Assembly: GCF_002295105.1 (NCBI RefSeq)
Contig: NZ_NSGH01000003.1
Location: 1-64,000 of the forward strand
Length of the DNA stretch: 64,000 bases
Direction of reading: 5' to 3'
DNA from: Salimicrobium humidisoli
GTDB lineage: Bacteria > Bacillota > Bacilli > Bacillales > Halobacillaceae
The position numbers and the translations under genes were made by a program. A model generated the notes under the pieces. That model ran no database searches. It had not been told where the DNA came from and was given only the letters and a program-made list of their open reading frames with translations. Positions 15,148-23,663 of this stretch are shown here, piece by piece. Each line of letters begins with the position of its first letter. The first letter of the stretch is position 1.

Positions 15148-18100
15148 ATGAAACTTTGGAACTTATCAATAAGGCGACCGAAATTTACAATCGTCATTAT
15201 GCTCGTACTACTGATACTTGGGGCGGTCTCCCTGTCACGACTGCCGATCAAGCTTTTCCCTGACGTGGAGGCCCCTGCGGCGGCGGTTACAGCAAGTTAC
15301 CCCGGAGCAGGACCTGAGGAAGTGCTGAGTGATGTAACGAAAGAACTTGAAGGGGAACTTTCGGACACCTCAGGGCTTGAAAGTTTAACGTCCCAGTCCA
15401 TAGAAGGGGCTGCCATACTTATTATGGAATTTTCGTCAGGGACGAATCTTGACGATATAGAAACGGAAATCGTATCCACCATGAACCAGGCGGATCTCCC
15501 TGAGGAAGCCGGATCTCCTACATTTCTTAAATTCGATCCGTCCGCACTTCCGAGTATGCAACTCGCCGTATCTTCGGGCGGAGACGAAGTTATCGATTTC
15601 CAGGATTCGGCAGCCGATCTGAATCAGGAACTTTCAAGAGTGGATGGTGTCGCTGATGTTTCTGAAACAGGTACGGTAACTGAGCAGTTTCAGGTAAGAT
15701 TGGATCAGCAGGCGTTACAGGATAACACGCTGAATCAGGATGCTGTCGTGCAGGCTATACGTTCTCAACAGGCTACGGTGCCAGGGGGCGTCATTGTAAA
15801 TGAAGACAAGCAGGAAACTATCTCTACAAGAGTACTGAGTGAACTGACTTCCACCGATGAACTGCGACAGATAACCGTAGGACAGACAGGGGACGGTGGA
15901 AACGTAGTACTTGATGACGTCGCGGACGTATCCTTGAGTCCGGAAGAACAGAACGTCATCACACGGGTCGATGAGAAACCTGCGATTCAGTTCGAAGTTA
16001 CACAGGAATCCGATGCCAACACGGCTCAGCTTTCTACTGCCGTCAATGATGAAATTGATAAGCTTTTGAAAGAAGATGAATACTCCGATCTTCAGGTTGT
16101 CAGTATTTATGACGAGGGAGAGTTCGTTCAGGCTTCGATCAATAGTGTAATCACCGCACTTGTAAGTGGTGGTATTCTCGCTATGCTCGTACTGTTCGCT
16201 TTTCTCCGTAACTTGAAAACGCCACTGATCATAGGTATCGCCATACCATTTTCCATTATAGTGACGTTTGCACTGTTTTTCTTTACGAACATCAGTCTTA
16301 ACATGATGACGCTCGGGGGTCTTGCTCTCGGCATAGGTATGCTGGTCGATAATGCCATCGTCGTCGTGGAAAATATTTATCGTCATCTGGCGATGGGTAA
16401 AACGCCGAGGGAAGCAGCGTCTGAAGGGACGCGGGAAGTAGCCGGGGCTATTACCGCTTCGACATTGACCACCGTCTCCATATTCCTGCCGGTAGTGTTC
16501 ATTTCAGGAATAGCCGGTGACTTGTTTGCTCCGCTTTCCATAGCTGTTTCGTTCAGTCTGTTCGCTTCCCTGTTCGTTGCACTGACGGTAGTACCGATGA
16601 TTGCAAGTCGTATTCTGAAAGCTCCGAGAGTCATAGAAGAAGACAAGCGGAAGAATTCCCGCTTTATGAGAGGAATAGAAAAAGCCTCCCGCTGGTCCTT
16701 GAAACGAAGAGCTCTAGTTCTGCTTATCACTGCTGCCACTCTTATCGCCGGAGCACTTGGTCTTACAACCACAGGAGTAGAATTCCTTCCTACGAACGAT
16801 GAAGGCATGGCTATGATAAAAGTGGAGCATGAAGAGGGAACGAGTCTCAGCCGTACAGAAGAGACGGTTAAGAAGATCGAAGATGAACTGGCCAATGAAG
16901 AAATAGTGGCTAACTATATGAGCACGATTGGAGCAACCGCTCAGGGCGCGAGCATGGGTGGTGGCTCGGAAAGTAATATAGCCGAAATATTCGTCTCTTT
17001 GAAAGGGCAGGAGAAACGGGATATGTCCACTGCAGAGTTCATCAGTGAATTCGAAGGAACAGCAGAAGAGACTGATGACTCCGCAGATATTAAGATGACC
17101 AACGCCGCATCTTCAGGTCTTGGAGGAGAACCGAATACGTATTCCTTTACTATTGAAGATCCGAACGTAAGCCGTTTGAAAGAAACGAGCAAGGAACTTA
17201 TCAATGAACTGGAAGATGACAGCATTATCGAAGAAGTCACAAGTTCCGAAGAAGACTCCGTGACGGAACTGCAGGCTACGGTGGATAAAGAAGCTGCAAG
17301 AGAGAACGGTATGGCTCCCGCTCAGGTAGCACAGTCCATCCGTTCCGCTACCAGTGGCACAAATGCAGGATCCATAACGACGGACTCTGAGGATACGTAT
17401 GAAATAAGCGTTCAATATAAAGGGGATGTATTGAACAGTCGGGAGAACTTTAAAAACATTACGATCGCTGACGGCCAGGGCGGCTACGTCAAGCTTTCGG
17501 ATGTGGCGAATATTGAGGAAGGCGGGGCTCCAAGCGTCATAAATCGTGCCGATCAGGTACGTAGCGCCGACTTTACGGTAAGGTTCAACCCGTCGAATGA
17601 TTTGAGTGATGTCTCAGAAGTAGTCGAATCCACCATCGATGATATTGAATTGGCCGAGGAAGCTGAATTCGTTGTAGGGGGAGACCAGGAACTTGTGAAC
17701 GATCTGATTGCAGATGTCACCCTGGCTTTCGTACTCGGACTGGTCTTCATCTATCTCGTGATGAGTGCCCAGTTCGAATCATTCAAACATCCATTTATCA
17801 TTATGTTCACAGTACCGCTGCTCGTTATCGGGGTTATGCTCTCCCTTACAGTAACCCAGAAACCGATCAGTGCGATGGCTCTCATAGGTGTAGTGGTGCT
17901 TGGGGGTATTGTGGTCAATAACGCAATCGTACTTGTTGATTACGTCAACCAGCAGAGAGCCAGAGGAATGAATGTCATAGAATCGCTGGTTACCGGCGTA
18001 AAAGACCGGACACGTCCGATCCTGATTACCAGTATTACTACGATCCTCGGGGTCTTTCCGCTTGCTCTTGGCATAGGGGAAGGTTCAGCGACGATTCAGC

Positions 18101-18483
18101 CGATGGGGATCGTCATTATCGGCGGTCTTGTAAGCAGTACTCTGCTCACTCTGTTCGTCATCCCGGTCATTTATACGTTCTTTGATAAATCTACGCGTGA
18201 CATGAACAAGAAGTATATGACACCGGACGGAGGAGTCGTGTACAAACGTGATTTCCTTGAAGAGGATCATCAGGAAAGAAAAGAAAGCACAAATGCTCAT
18301 TTCCTGAATTCAGGAGAAGATAAAGAAGAACGCACTGCCGATCAGCTTCCTGTATCTGAAGAAAAGAATGACACTGAGGATAATACTTCGGAAGATGGAA
18401 AAGAGGATAAATACTCCAAAAACGAAATTCTTGAAGCACTTGAAGAATTGATGAACAAAGATAAAAATCGTAAAGATGAATAA
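15148..18483 (+). CDS. swrC: RND efflux pump, SwrC/YerP-like
   Basis: A 1,111-residue AcrB-type proton-driven exporter. It shows TM1 at the N-terminus (VIMLVLLILGAVSL), a large extracytoplasmic domain to about 335, a TM block to about 500, a second large loop to about 855, a second TM block to about 1015, and an acidic cytosolic tail. The proton-relay region of TM4 is present (GIGMLVDNAIVVVENIYR). SwrC of B. subtilis exports surfactin and other lipophilic compounds. The tail is longer than in SwrC (about 1,065 residues). AGAGGAG precedes the ATG by about 11 bases. No membrane-fusion or outer-membrane partner is present, as expected in Gram-positives. Confidence 0.88.
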   Translation: MKLWNLSIRRPKFTIVIMLVLLILGAVSLSRLPIKLFPDVEAPAAAVTASYPGAGPEEVLSDVTKELEGELSDTSGLESLTSQSIEGAAILIMEFSSGTNLDDIETEIVSTMNQADLPEEAGSPTFLKFDPSALPSMQLAVSSGGDEVIDFQDSAADLNQELSRVDGVADVSETGTVTEQFQVRLDQQALQDNTLNQDAVVQAIRSQQATVPGGVIVNEDKQETISTRVLSELTSTDELRQITVGQTGDGGNVVLDDVADVSLSPEEQNVITRVDEKPAIQFEVTQESDANTAQLSTAVNDEIDKLLKEDEYSDLQVVSIYDEGEFVQASINSVITALVSGGILAMLVLFAFLRNLKTPLIIGIAIPFSIIVTFALFFFTNISLNMMTLGGLALGIGMLVDNAIVVVENIYRHLAMGKTPREAASEGTREVAGAITASTLTTVSIFLPVVFISGIAGDLFAPLSIAVSFSLFASLFVALTVVPMIASRILKAPRVIEEDKRKNSRFMRGIEKASRWSLKRRALVLLITAATLIAGALGLTTTGVEFLPTNDEGMAMIKVEHEEGTSLSRTEETVKKIEDELANEEIVANYMSTIGATAQGASMGGGSESNIAEIFVSLKGQEKRDMSTAEFISEFEGTAEETDDSADIKMTNAASSGLGGEPNTYSFTIEDPNVSRLKETSKELINELEDDSIIEEVTSSEEDSVTELQATVDKEAARENGMAPAQVAQSIRSATSGTNAGSITTDSEDTYEISVQYKGDVLNSRENFKNITIADGQGGYVKLSDVANIEEGGAPSVINRADQVRSADFTVRFNPSNDLSDVSEVVESTIDDIELAEEAEFVVGGDQELVNDLIADVTLAFVLGLVFIYLVMSAQFESFKHPFIIMFTVPLLVIGVMLSLTVTQKPISAMALIGVVVLGGIVVNNAIVLVDYVNQQRARGMNVIESLVTGVKDRTRPILITSITTILGVFPLALGIGEGSATIQPMGIVIIGGLVSSTLLTLFVIPVIYTFFDKSTRDMNKKYMTPDGGVVYKRDFLEEDHQERKESTNAHFLNSGEDKEERTADQLPVSEEKNDTEDNTSEDGKEDKYSKNEILEALEELMNKDKNRKDE

Positions 18484-18517
18484 CAGTAAGAGTCTTTTAA
18501 ATCTTACTTGTACAGAT

Positions 18518-18551
18518 GAGACCGGGCCCTGTGCCCGGTCTCGTTTTTTTC
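18518..18551 (+). terminator. Terminator of the RND pump gene
   Basis: Stem GAGACCGGGC / GCCCGGTCTC (10 bp, 5-base loop) followed by G and a T run. Confidence 0.92.
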
Positions 18552-18692
18552 TGCAGATGAAAAAATTTATTATTTACTTGTTCTTCCGTTCAGAGGAGCA
18601 GAGAGGACAGGTTTAATAGAAGAGAAGTTTTGCTCTTTGGGGAGAAATGCTCTAACATAGTAAGGACTATAGCAAAAAAAGGGGGGATCCGG

Positions 18693-19589
18693 ATGAGCCG
18701 AAAAGTGTGGATACTGGCTTTCGTAACAATTCTTCTCTGGGGCTCCACATTCGCAGCTATCCGGGCGTCTTTACTCGGAGGTTACACGCCGGGACACCTG
18801 ATCCTCGTCCGCTACAGTGTGGCATCTCTTGCTTTTGTGTTCGTGGCTCTGCTGCCCGGCAAAAAAATCAGGGTGCCGGACAGGAAGGATATTCCTCTGC
18901 TTGCACTGCTTGGCTTTATCGGTATAAGCGTGTATCATGCCGGTATCACTTTCGGAGAGATGACGGTATCCGCCGGAGCTGTAGGTATGATGATCGGAGC
19001 TGCGCCGATCGTGACTGCCATCATAGCCGTGTTTTTTCTGAAAGAGAAGCTTGGAGGTATAGGCTGGACAGGAATGGGAATCGGTTTTACGGGGATTGTA
19101 CTCATTACTCTCGGTACTGCGGAAGGCTTTTCTATATCTGTCGGAGCAGTTTATGTTCTTATATCCGTCATAGCTACTTCTGTTTTTTTTGCAGGGCAAA
19201 AGCCTTTTCTGCGTAAGTATAAACCGGTCGAACTTGTAGCTTATTTCAGCTGGGCAGGCACTATCCCCTTCCTGATATTTTCTCCGGGAGTAGTGGACAC
19301 GGTGACACAAGCAACGGCAGAGGCGAACGCTTCTGCCGTTTATGCAGGGATTTTTCCAGCCGCGATCGCTTACGTCACATGGTCTACCGCTTTATCCCTC
19401 GGGGATGCCAGTAAAGTGACGAGTATGATGTACCTGGAACCTGCCGTGGCGGTAATTACAGCATGGTTATGGCTTGGGGAATGGCCGAGCGGTCTGTCAC
19501 TCATAGGAGGGGCAGTGGCGCTGGCCGGAGTGATCGTCGTTCAGGTACTTGGGGGCAGCAAAAAGAGGAAACTGTCGCGGGCAGCATAA
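18693..19589 (+). CDS. EamA family (DMT) transporter
   Basis: A 298-residue exporter with ten hydrophobic spans in two EamA repeats; the first repeat opens with LLWGSTFAAIRASLLGGYTP and the second begins near residue 145. It ends in a basic tail (GGSKKRKLSRAA). The ATG at 18693 was chosen because a run of six G lies 6 bases upstream; 21 codons of open frame before it have no ribosome binding site. It is a paralogue of the gene at 1104. Substrate unknown. A strong two-way terminator follows immediately. Confidence 0.87.
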   Translation: MSRKVWILAFVTILLWGSTFAAIRASLLGGYTPGHLILVRYSVASLAFVFVALLPGKKIRVPDRKDIPLLALLGFIGISVYHAGITFGEMTVSAGAVGMMIGAAPIVTAIIAVFFLKEKLGGIGWTGMGIGFTGIVLITLGTAEGFSISVGAVYVLISVIATSVFFAGQKPFLRKYKPVELVAYFSWAGTIPFLIFSPGVVDTVTQATAEANASAVYAGIFPAAIAYVTWSTALSLGDASKVTSMMYLEPAVAVITAWLWLGEWPSGLSLIGGAVALAGVIVVQVLGGSKKRKLSRAA

Positions 19590-19632
19590 AAAGAGCCGGA
19601 CCTTCCATTTTCAGGAAGGTCCGGCTCTTTTT
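19588..19632. terminator. Bidirectional terminator between convergent genes
   Basis: A perfect 19-bp stem (AAAAAGAGCCGGACCTTCC and its complement) with a 7-base loop, T-rich on both strands, serving the DMT gene and the leftward cyclase-family gene. Confidence 0.95.
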
Positions 19633-19635
19633 TAT

Positions 19636-20253
19636 TTAATCATCCATAAGCAGAATACGGGCAGGAGAGGCGTCTGTACCTTCGATTTTTAAAGGAGCTG
19701 CCATCATGAAATAGCTCCCTTCAGACACTTCTTTTAACCGAAGACCTTCAATGATGATAATGCGGTGAGTGAACAGTGTCCGGTGGGTAGGGTGGTCCGG
19801 CTGGCTGCGCTCAATGCCGAGACCGTCGACTCCTACACCCCTGATACCTTTTTCTGCCAGGAATTCCGCTGCTTCACCGGTAACGTAGGTGAAATCAAAA
19901 TCAAAGTCGTCCCCTTCGTGGTAGGAGTTCTTTGTTTTGAACAGTACAAAATCCCCTTTATTTATATCAAGTGGTTCTACGTCCGATTTATCTATGCTGT
20001 CTCCAGCCTCTGAAAGGTCGAAAACTTTAACTGTACCTACCAGATCCTCCACAGCTATCGTCTCCATCGTTTCCCCATCGTTGATCATATGGAGAGGGGA
20101 ATCCACGTGGGTTCCTGTGTGCAGATCCATATCTATCCGTGATTCCGTAACGTGTCCGTTCGTGCTGGTCGTAATGTTCGGCTGCTTCTCTTCTTTATCT
20201 TTGTAGACCTTCATCCCTTCACGGATGGTCATAGAGACGTCGTATATAGCCAA
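19636..20253 (-). CDS. Cyclase family protein (metal-dependent hydrolase)
   Basis: A protein of about 205 residues of the cyclase/arylformamidase fold. The metal-binding motif HTGTHVDSPLH is present, with further family features (GVGVDGLGIERS, PTHRTLF). Relatives include KynB, isatin hydrolase and other small-ring hydrolases. It is distinct from the KynB homologue at 24902. The likely start is TTG at 20253: GAGGAG, which ends the zwf reading frame, lies 8 bases upstream. A GTG three codons earlier (20262) overlaps that site. It follows zwf by 5 bases and is probably co-transcribed with it, an unusual pairing. Substrate unknown. Confidence 0.8.
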   Translation of the reverse strand: MAIYDVSMTIREGMKVYKDKEEKQPNITTSTNGHVTESRIDMDLHTGTHVDSPLHMINDGETMETIAVEDLVGTVKVFDLSEAGDSIDKSDVEPLDINKGDFVLFKTKNSYHEGDDFDFDFTYVTGEAAEFLAEKGIRGVGVDGLGIERSQPDHPTHRTLFTHRIIIIEGLRLKEVSEGSYFMMAAPLKIEGTDASPARILLMDD

Positions 20254-20258
20254 ATTCC

Positions 20259-21746
20259 TCACTCCTCTTCGTTATTCACCGGCCACCAGTGGAAGCCGTC
20301 GTTTTTAAGAAGTTTATCCGCTTCTTCCGGTCCCATTGAACCGGCGGCATAGTTCGGGAAGTCCGGTTCTTCTTTGGACCACCTGTTTAAAATCCGGTCC
20401 ACGAATTTCCAGGAAAGGGACACTTCGTCCCAGTGCGAGAAGTTCGTAGTGTCCCCGATCATACAGTCGTGAAGTAATTTCTCATAGGCTTCGGGGGTGT
20501 TTACACTGTTGACGGCTTCGTGCGTGTAAGACAGTTTTATCGGTTCCGAGTATGAGCTTACCCCAGGTTTTTTCGCATTGAGGTACAAGGTCACCCCTTC
20601 GTTCGGCTGGATATTGATCACCAGCAGATTGGGAGACTTTTCGCTTTGCTCTTCCTGGTACAGATTGAGAGGGATATCTTCGAACTCCACGACTATCTTC
20701 GTGCACTTTTCCGCGAGGCGTTTCCCTGTTCTTATATAAAAAGGGACACCTGCCCACCTGTAATTATCGATCATGATTTTACCGGCGACGTACGTTTCAG
20801 TATCGGAATTCTGCAGTTCTTCCGCTTCCTCCTGATAGCCACGAAGTTTCCTGCCGTGCATTTTGCCAGGACCGTACTGCCCGCGTACAAAATAGTCGTC
20901 GATATTGTTTTCGTCCACGGAACGCAGGGCACGTAAAATTTTGATCTTTTCCGACCGTATCTCTTCAGGGTTCAGATTGATCGGAGGTTCCATGGCCAGC
21001 AGAGTAACCATCTGAAGCATATGGTTCTGGACCATATCTCTCGTAGCTCCGGACAAGTCATAATAATTCGCCCGGTCTTCCACGCCAAGCGATTCACTGG
21101 ATGTGATCTGTACGTTTGCGATGAAACGATTATTCCACAAATGTTCGAAAATGCCGTTGGCGAAGCGGATCACTTCTATATTTTTGACCATTTCTTTTCC
21201 GAGATAGTGATCGATCCGATATATCTGTTTTTCGTCAAAAGCCGAAGTGATCTGATCGTTCAGCTGTCTTGCCGATTCGAAATCGTGACCGAACGGTTTT
21301 TCGATAACGAGACGTGACCATCCCGTTTCGCTTTTCAGGTTATGTTTTTTCAGGTTATTTGCAATCGTGCCGAAGAACTGAGGGGCCATCGCAAGATAAA
21401 AGATACGATTACCTTCCGTACGGTATTCGGACTCGAGATTGTTAAGCAGTGTACCGAGATTTTCATATGAAGACGAATCCGATACATCGAATGGATGGTA
21501 GTAGAAATGGGACACAAATGCTTCCGCTTCCTTCCCGGAAACATCGTCTCCAAGAGAGTTTCGTACGTTCGTGTGGAACAGCTCGTTGCTCCAGGAGCGG
21601 CGTCCGATTCCAACTACAGCGAAATCTTCACCAATTTTTCCATTCTGATACAGGCGATAAATAGAAGGGAAAAGTTTTCTTTTGGCCAGGTCCCCGGTAG
21701 CTCCGAAGATTACAATAAGTGCTTTAGGTTTTTCTTGATTTTCCAT
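20259..21746 (-). CDS. zwf: Glucose-6-phosphate 1-dehydrogenase
   Basis: A 495-residue cytosolic enzyme oxidising glucose-6-phosphate to 6-phosphogluconolactone with NADP+ reduction, the first step of the oxidative pentose phosphate pathway. The N-terminal nucleotide-binding motif IFGATGDLAKRKLFPSIYRL and the active-site motif RIDHYLGKE are present, and length is normal. The region before the ATG has only a weak site (GTGGGGA). A promoter is visible upstream. No gnd lies nearby; the second gene of the unit is the cyclase-family gene. Confidence 0.96.
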   Translation of the reverse strand: MENQEKPKALIVIFGATGDLAKRKLFPSIYRLYQNGKIGEDFAVVGIGRRSWSNELFHTNVRNSLGDDVSGKEAEAFVSHFYYHPFDVSDSSSYENLGTLLNNLESEYRTEGNRIFYLAMAPQFFGTIANNLKKHNLKSETGWSRLVIEKPFGHDFESARQLNDQITSAFDEKQIYRIDHYLGKEMVKNIEVIRFANGIFEHLWNNRFIANVQITSSESLGVEDRANYYDLSGATRDMVQNHMLQMVTLLAMEPPINLNPEEIRSEKIKILRALRSVDENNIDDYFVRGQYGPGKMHGRKLRGYQEEAEELQNSDTETYVAGKIMIDNYRWAGVPFYIRTGKRLAEKCTKIVVEFEDIPLNLYQEEQSEKSPNLLVINIQPNEGVTLYLNAKKPGVSSYSEPIKLSYTHEAVNSVNTPEAYEKLLHDCMIGDTTNFSHWDEVSLSWKFVDRILNRWSKEEPDFPNYAAGSMGPEEADKLLKNDGFHWWPVNNEEE

Positions 21747-21787
21747 ATGCAGTCCCCACTCTTCTTAAGGTTGAGTTGATATGACTA

Positions 21788-21816
21788 ATTGTATAAGGAA
21801 ACATCTTTAATATCAA
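21788..21816 (-). promoter_or_regulatory. Sigma-A promoter of zwf
   Basis: On the minus strand TTGATA (complement of 21811-21816), 17 bases, TACAAT (complement of 21788-21793), about 40 bases before the zwf start. Confidence 0.65.
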
Positions 21817-21948
21817 ATGGAGGAGCCGGGGGACGGGGCAGACGCAGCGGGAAAAGCGGGGAATAATATCCAGACCCCCTCTTCTGCTGGCGATGAAACG
21901 AATGCTGTGAGTGCGGGCATAGGACCGCAGTTAGGAGATGAAAGCCTG

Positions 21949-22137
21949 ATGTATAAAGTTACTTTCACAGAGAACGGAGTCAGAAAAGAACTTACATCTT
22001 CTGGACGGACGGATACGAAGAAATTCAGCACGTACGCGGAGGCGGAAATCGTGGTTTCGAGACTGGAGAAGCATTCGACTTATAATAAAGCATGGTCTAT
22101 TGAAGAAATTAAGGAAGAACGGGCGATAACCGACTGA
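21949..22137 (+). CDS. Small hypothetical protein
   Basis: A 62-residue protein, MYKVTFTENG... with an alpha/beta look (two short strands, a helix rich in Glu and Arg, then AWSIEEIKEE). I do not recognise it. The ATG at 21949 has AGGAGATGA about 9 bases upstream. The frame is open back to 21817, but that stretch is Gly/Ala/Asp-rich, overlaps the divergent zwf promoter region and has no good initiation signal, so I leave it out. A good terminator follows. Confidence 0.6.
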   Translation: MYKVTFTENGVRKELTSSGRTDTKKFSTYAEAEIVVSRLEKHSTYNKAWSIEEIKEERAITD

Positions 22138-22155
22138 AAAAAGTTAAAAAATCGG

Positions 22156-22189
22156 ACTCCTTTTGCGATAATAGCAGAAGGAGTTTTTT
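22156..22189 (+). terminator. Terminator of the small hypothetical gene
   Basis: Stem ACTCCTTTTGC / GCAGAAGGAGT (one G-T) with a 7-base loop, then TTTTTA. Confidence 0.88.
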
Positions 22190-22293
22190 ATTGAGAAATG
22201 AACGGGAGCATAGGTGAAAGAGCAAAAGGGTATATTGGTTATAACCCCCGTAACGGTATGATAAACAGACAGACACACACAGGAGGTGTAACA

Positions 22294-22440
22294 ATGGACA
22301 GGAAAGAAAAAATATTAGCGGACCTCGAGAAACTGGATGAAAACGAAAAGGAGGAAGTCCTTAAAATGATCCGGGAAAAATATATGCAGCCGGAGACATG
22401 GTGGGATAAAGGCGGGGGCGAAACGTACGAAGAATGGTAA
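22294..22440 (+). CDS. Small acidic hypothetical protein
   Basis: A 48-residue protein. Residues 1-30 form a charged helix-forming stretch (ILADLEKLDENEKEEVLKMI), reminiscent of short antitoxin-like proteins, and the end carries WWDKGGGETYEEW. Family unknown. AGGAGGTG lies 5 bases before the ATG. A promoter fits upstream: TTGGTT, 16 bases, TATGAT. It is 26 bases ahead of the deaminase gene and is likely in one operon with it. Confidence 0.65.
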   Translation: MDRKEKILADLEKLDENEKEEVLKMIREKYMQPETWWDKGGGETYEEW

Positions 22441-22466
22441 TACATCTGTAAAGGGAGAGTGGGAAC

Positions 22467-22916
22467 ATGAATCAATACATGGACAGAGCAGTTGAACTTG
22501 CCAGAAAAAACGTAGAGGAAGGAGGACAGCCCTTCGGAGCCGTTATTGAAAGAAACGGGGAAGTGCTTGGTGAAGGAGTGAATGAGCTTCATCTCCGAAA
22601 CGATGCCAGCGGACATGCCGAAATGATCGCTGTCAGAGAGGTCGAGGAGAACCTTGGCAGACTCGATCTGTCTGACTGTACGATGTATGCAAGCGGGGAA
22701 CCGTGCCCTATGTGTTACGCTATGATGAGGTATGCCGGTATACAGAATATCTATTTTGCGGAATCAAAAGAAGAAGCGGAAAAGACTGGACTTTCCAAAG
22801 GCGGCGAAATATATGAAGAGTTGCAGAAGCCGGAAGAGATGAGGAAAGTCAGAATGAAACATTTACCTCTGGAGAGGGAGGGAGCGATGGCTCTTTTCCG
22901 CAGAAGGAACGGATAA
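22467..22916 (+). CDS. Nucleoside/guanine deaminase family protein
   Basis: A 149-residue zinc-dependent deaminase of the cytidine deaminase-like fold (CMP/dCMP or guanine deaminase branch). The zinc site is His50-Ala-Glu52 with Cys80 and Cys83 (HAE and PCPMC); Glu52 is the proton shuttle. Length and the start QPFGAVIERNGEVLGEG match guanine deaminase GuaD and related enzymes. GGGAGAGTGGGAAC precedes the ATG. The true base (guanine, adenine in tRNA, or another) cannot be set from sequence, although it is too short and has the wrong C-terminus for TadA to be clear. Confidence 0.82.
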   Translation: MNQYMDRAVELARKNVEEGGQPFGAVIERNGEVLGEGVNELHLRNDASGHAEMIAVREVEENLGRLDLSDCTMYASGEPCPMCYAMMRYAGIQNIYFAESKEEAEKTGLSKGGEIYEELQKPEEMRKVRMKHLPLEREGAMALFRRRNG

Positions 22917-22954
22917 TCTGAAAACTTGCGCTTTTTGAGGACGGATGTCACCGG

Positions 22955-23055
22955 CACCCCGGGGTGTTTGGTATTCTTATGATCTGCGATGGGCCGGGAG
23001 AAGATAAAGAAGGTTCGTGTAACTATCGGCCCGGCCTTTCGGAGAGTGATCATAA
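22955..23055 (+). other. Structured leader between deaminase and DUF2164 gene
   Basis: A perfect palindrome CACCCCGGGGTG (22955-22966) is followed by a nested stem: TTATGATC (22977-22984) with GATCATAA (23048-23055) outside and GGCCGGG (22992-22998) with CCCGGCC (23030-23036) inside. The fold ends 8 bases before the ribosome binding site of the next gene. It may be a regulatory leader. Confidence 0.4.
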
Positions 23056-23076
23056 TTTTGATTAGGGGGGAACCGA

Positions 23077-23322
23077 TTGGAAATACCACGTGGCTTTAAA
23101 CAGGAGATGAAGGAACGGATACGGTACTACATATATGAAGAGCACGGAGAAGAAATCGGGGAGCTCGCTGCAGAGAACTGGCTCCACTTTTTTGCCGAAG
23201 AATTGGCGGTTCCATTCTATAACCAGGGAGTAGCAGATGCATCCGAAATGATGAACCAGAAGATTATGTCGACTGAAGAAGATCTGGAAGCCCTGAAACG
23301 TCCGGTTAAGGGAAAAAAGTAA
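23077..23322 (+). CDS. DUF2164 family protein
   Basis: An 81-residue soluble protein with the DUF2164 pattern: an N-terminal helix (MKERIRYYIYEE), a central ELAAENWLHFFAEEL and the conserved FYNQGVADA. The function of the family is unknown. The start is TTG at 23077 with AGGGGGG 6 bases upstream; no ATG is available in a suitable place. A palindromic leader lies before it. Confidence 0.78.
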   Translation: MEIPRGFKQEMKERIRYYIYEEHGEEIGELAAENWLHFFAEELAVPFYNQGVADASEMMNQKIMSTEEDLEALKRPVKGKK

Positions 23323-23386
23323 GAACTGCCGCCCGATTTGCGAAGCGGAGAATAAAAGAGACTGTACTGGAGAAGAAGGTGTAATA

Positions 23387-23635
23387 GTGAAAGAAATTCA
23401 TGAATCAAAGGCTGTAACGTCAATGGTTCTCGGACTGATTTCTCTGCCTGTGCCGCTTATAGGCTGGCTGCTCGGAATTTTTGCTGTCGCATACGCACGG
23501 CCGGCGCTGAAATCCATTTCTTATGATAATCCGAAGCGGTGGTACGCCGTAACAGGAATGGTTTGTGGCATCCTCGGGATAGTCATGGATGTAAGTATTG
23601 TGTTGATTGCACTCATCATCTTCTTTTTTCTATGA
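23387..23635 (+). CDS. Small membrane protein, DUF4190-like
   Basis: An 82-residue protein with two hydrophobic hairpin segments (about residues 10-36 and 52-82) around a charged loop with [12 protein letters not shown]. The layout [10 protein letters not shown]...GIFAVAYA...[11 protein letters not shown] matches DUF4190-type two-span proteins of unknown function. The start is GTG at 23387 behind AAGGTG. The stop lies 28 bases before kynU, so it may be co-transcribed with kynU-kynB. Confidence 0.7.
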   Translation: MKEIHESKAVTSMVLGLISLPVPLIGWLLGIFAVAYARPALKSISYDNPKRWYAVTGMVCGILGIVMDVSIVLIALIIFFFL

Positions 23636-23663
23636 CGTGAAAAAAGCAGGGGGGGGAAGAAAA

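Noticed and set aside
15715-16386. A 223-residue leftward open frame opposite the RND pump.
   Set aside because: Shadow of the pump reading frame; no family features or start signal.
18771-19310. Long antisense open frame opposite the DMT exporter.
   Set aside because: The plus-strand exporter has clear family features and a ribosome binding site; the antisense frame has neither.
21817-21948. N-terminal extension of the small protein ending at 22137.
   Set aside because: Gly/Ala/Asp-rich, overlaps the zwf promoter region, and the better ribosome binding site is before the ATG at 21949.
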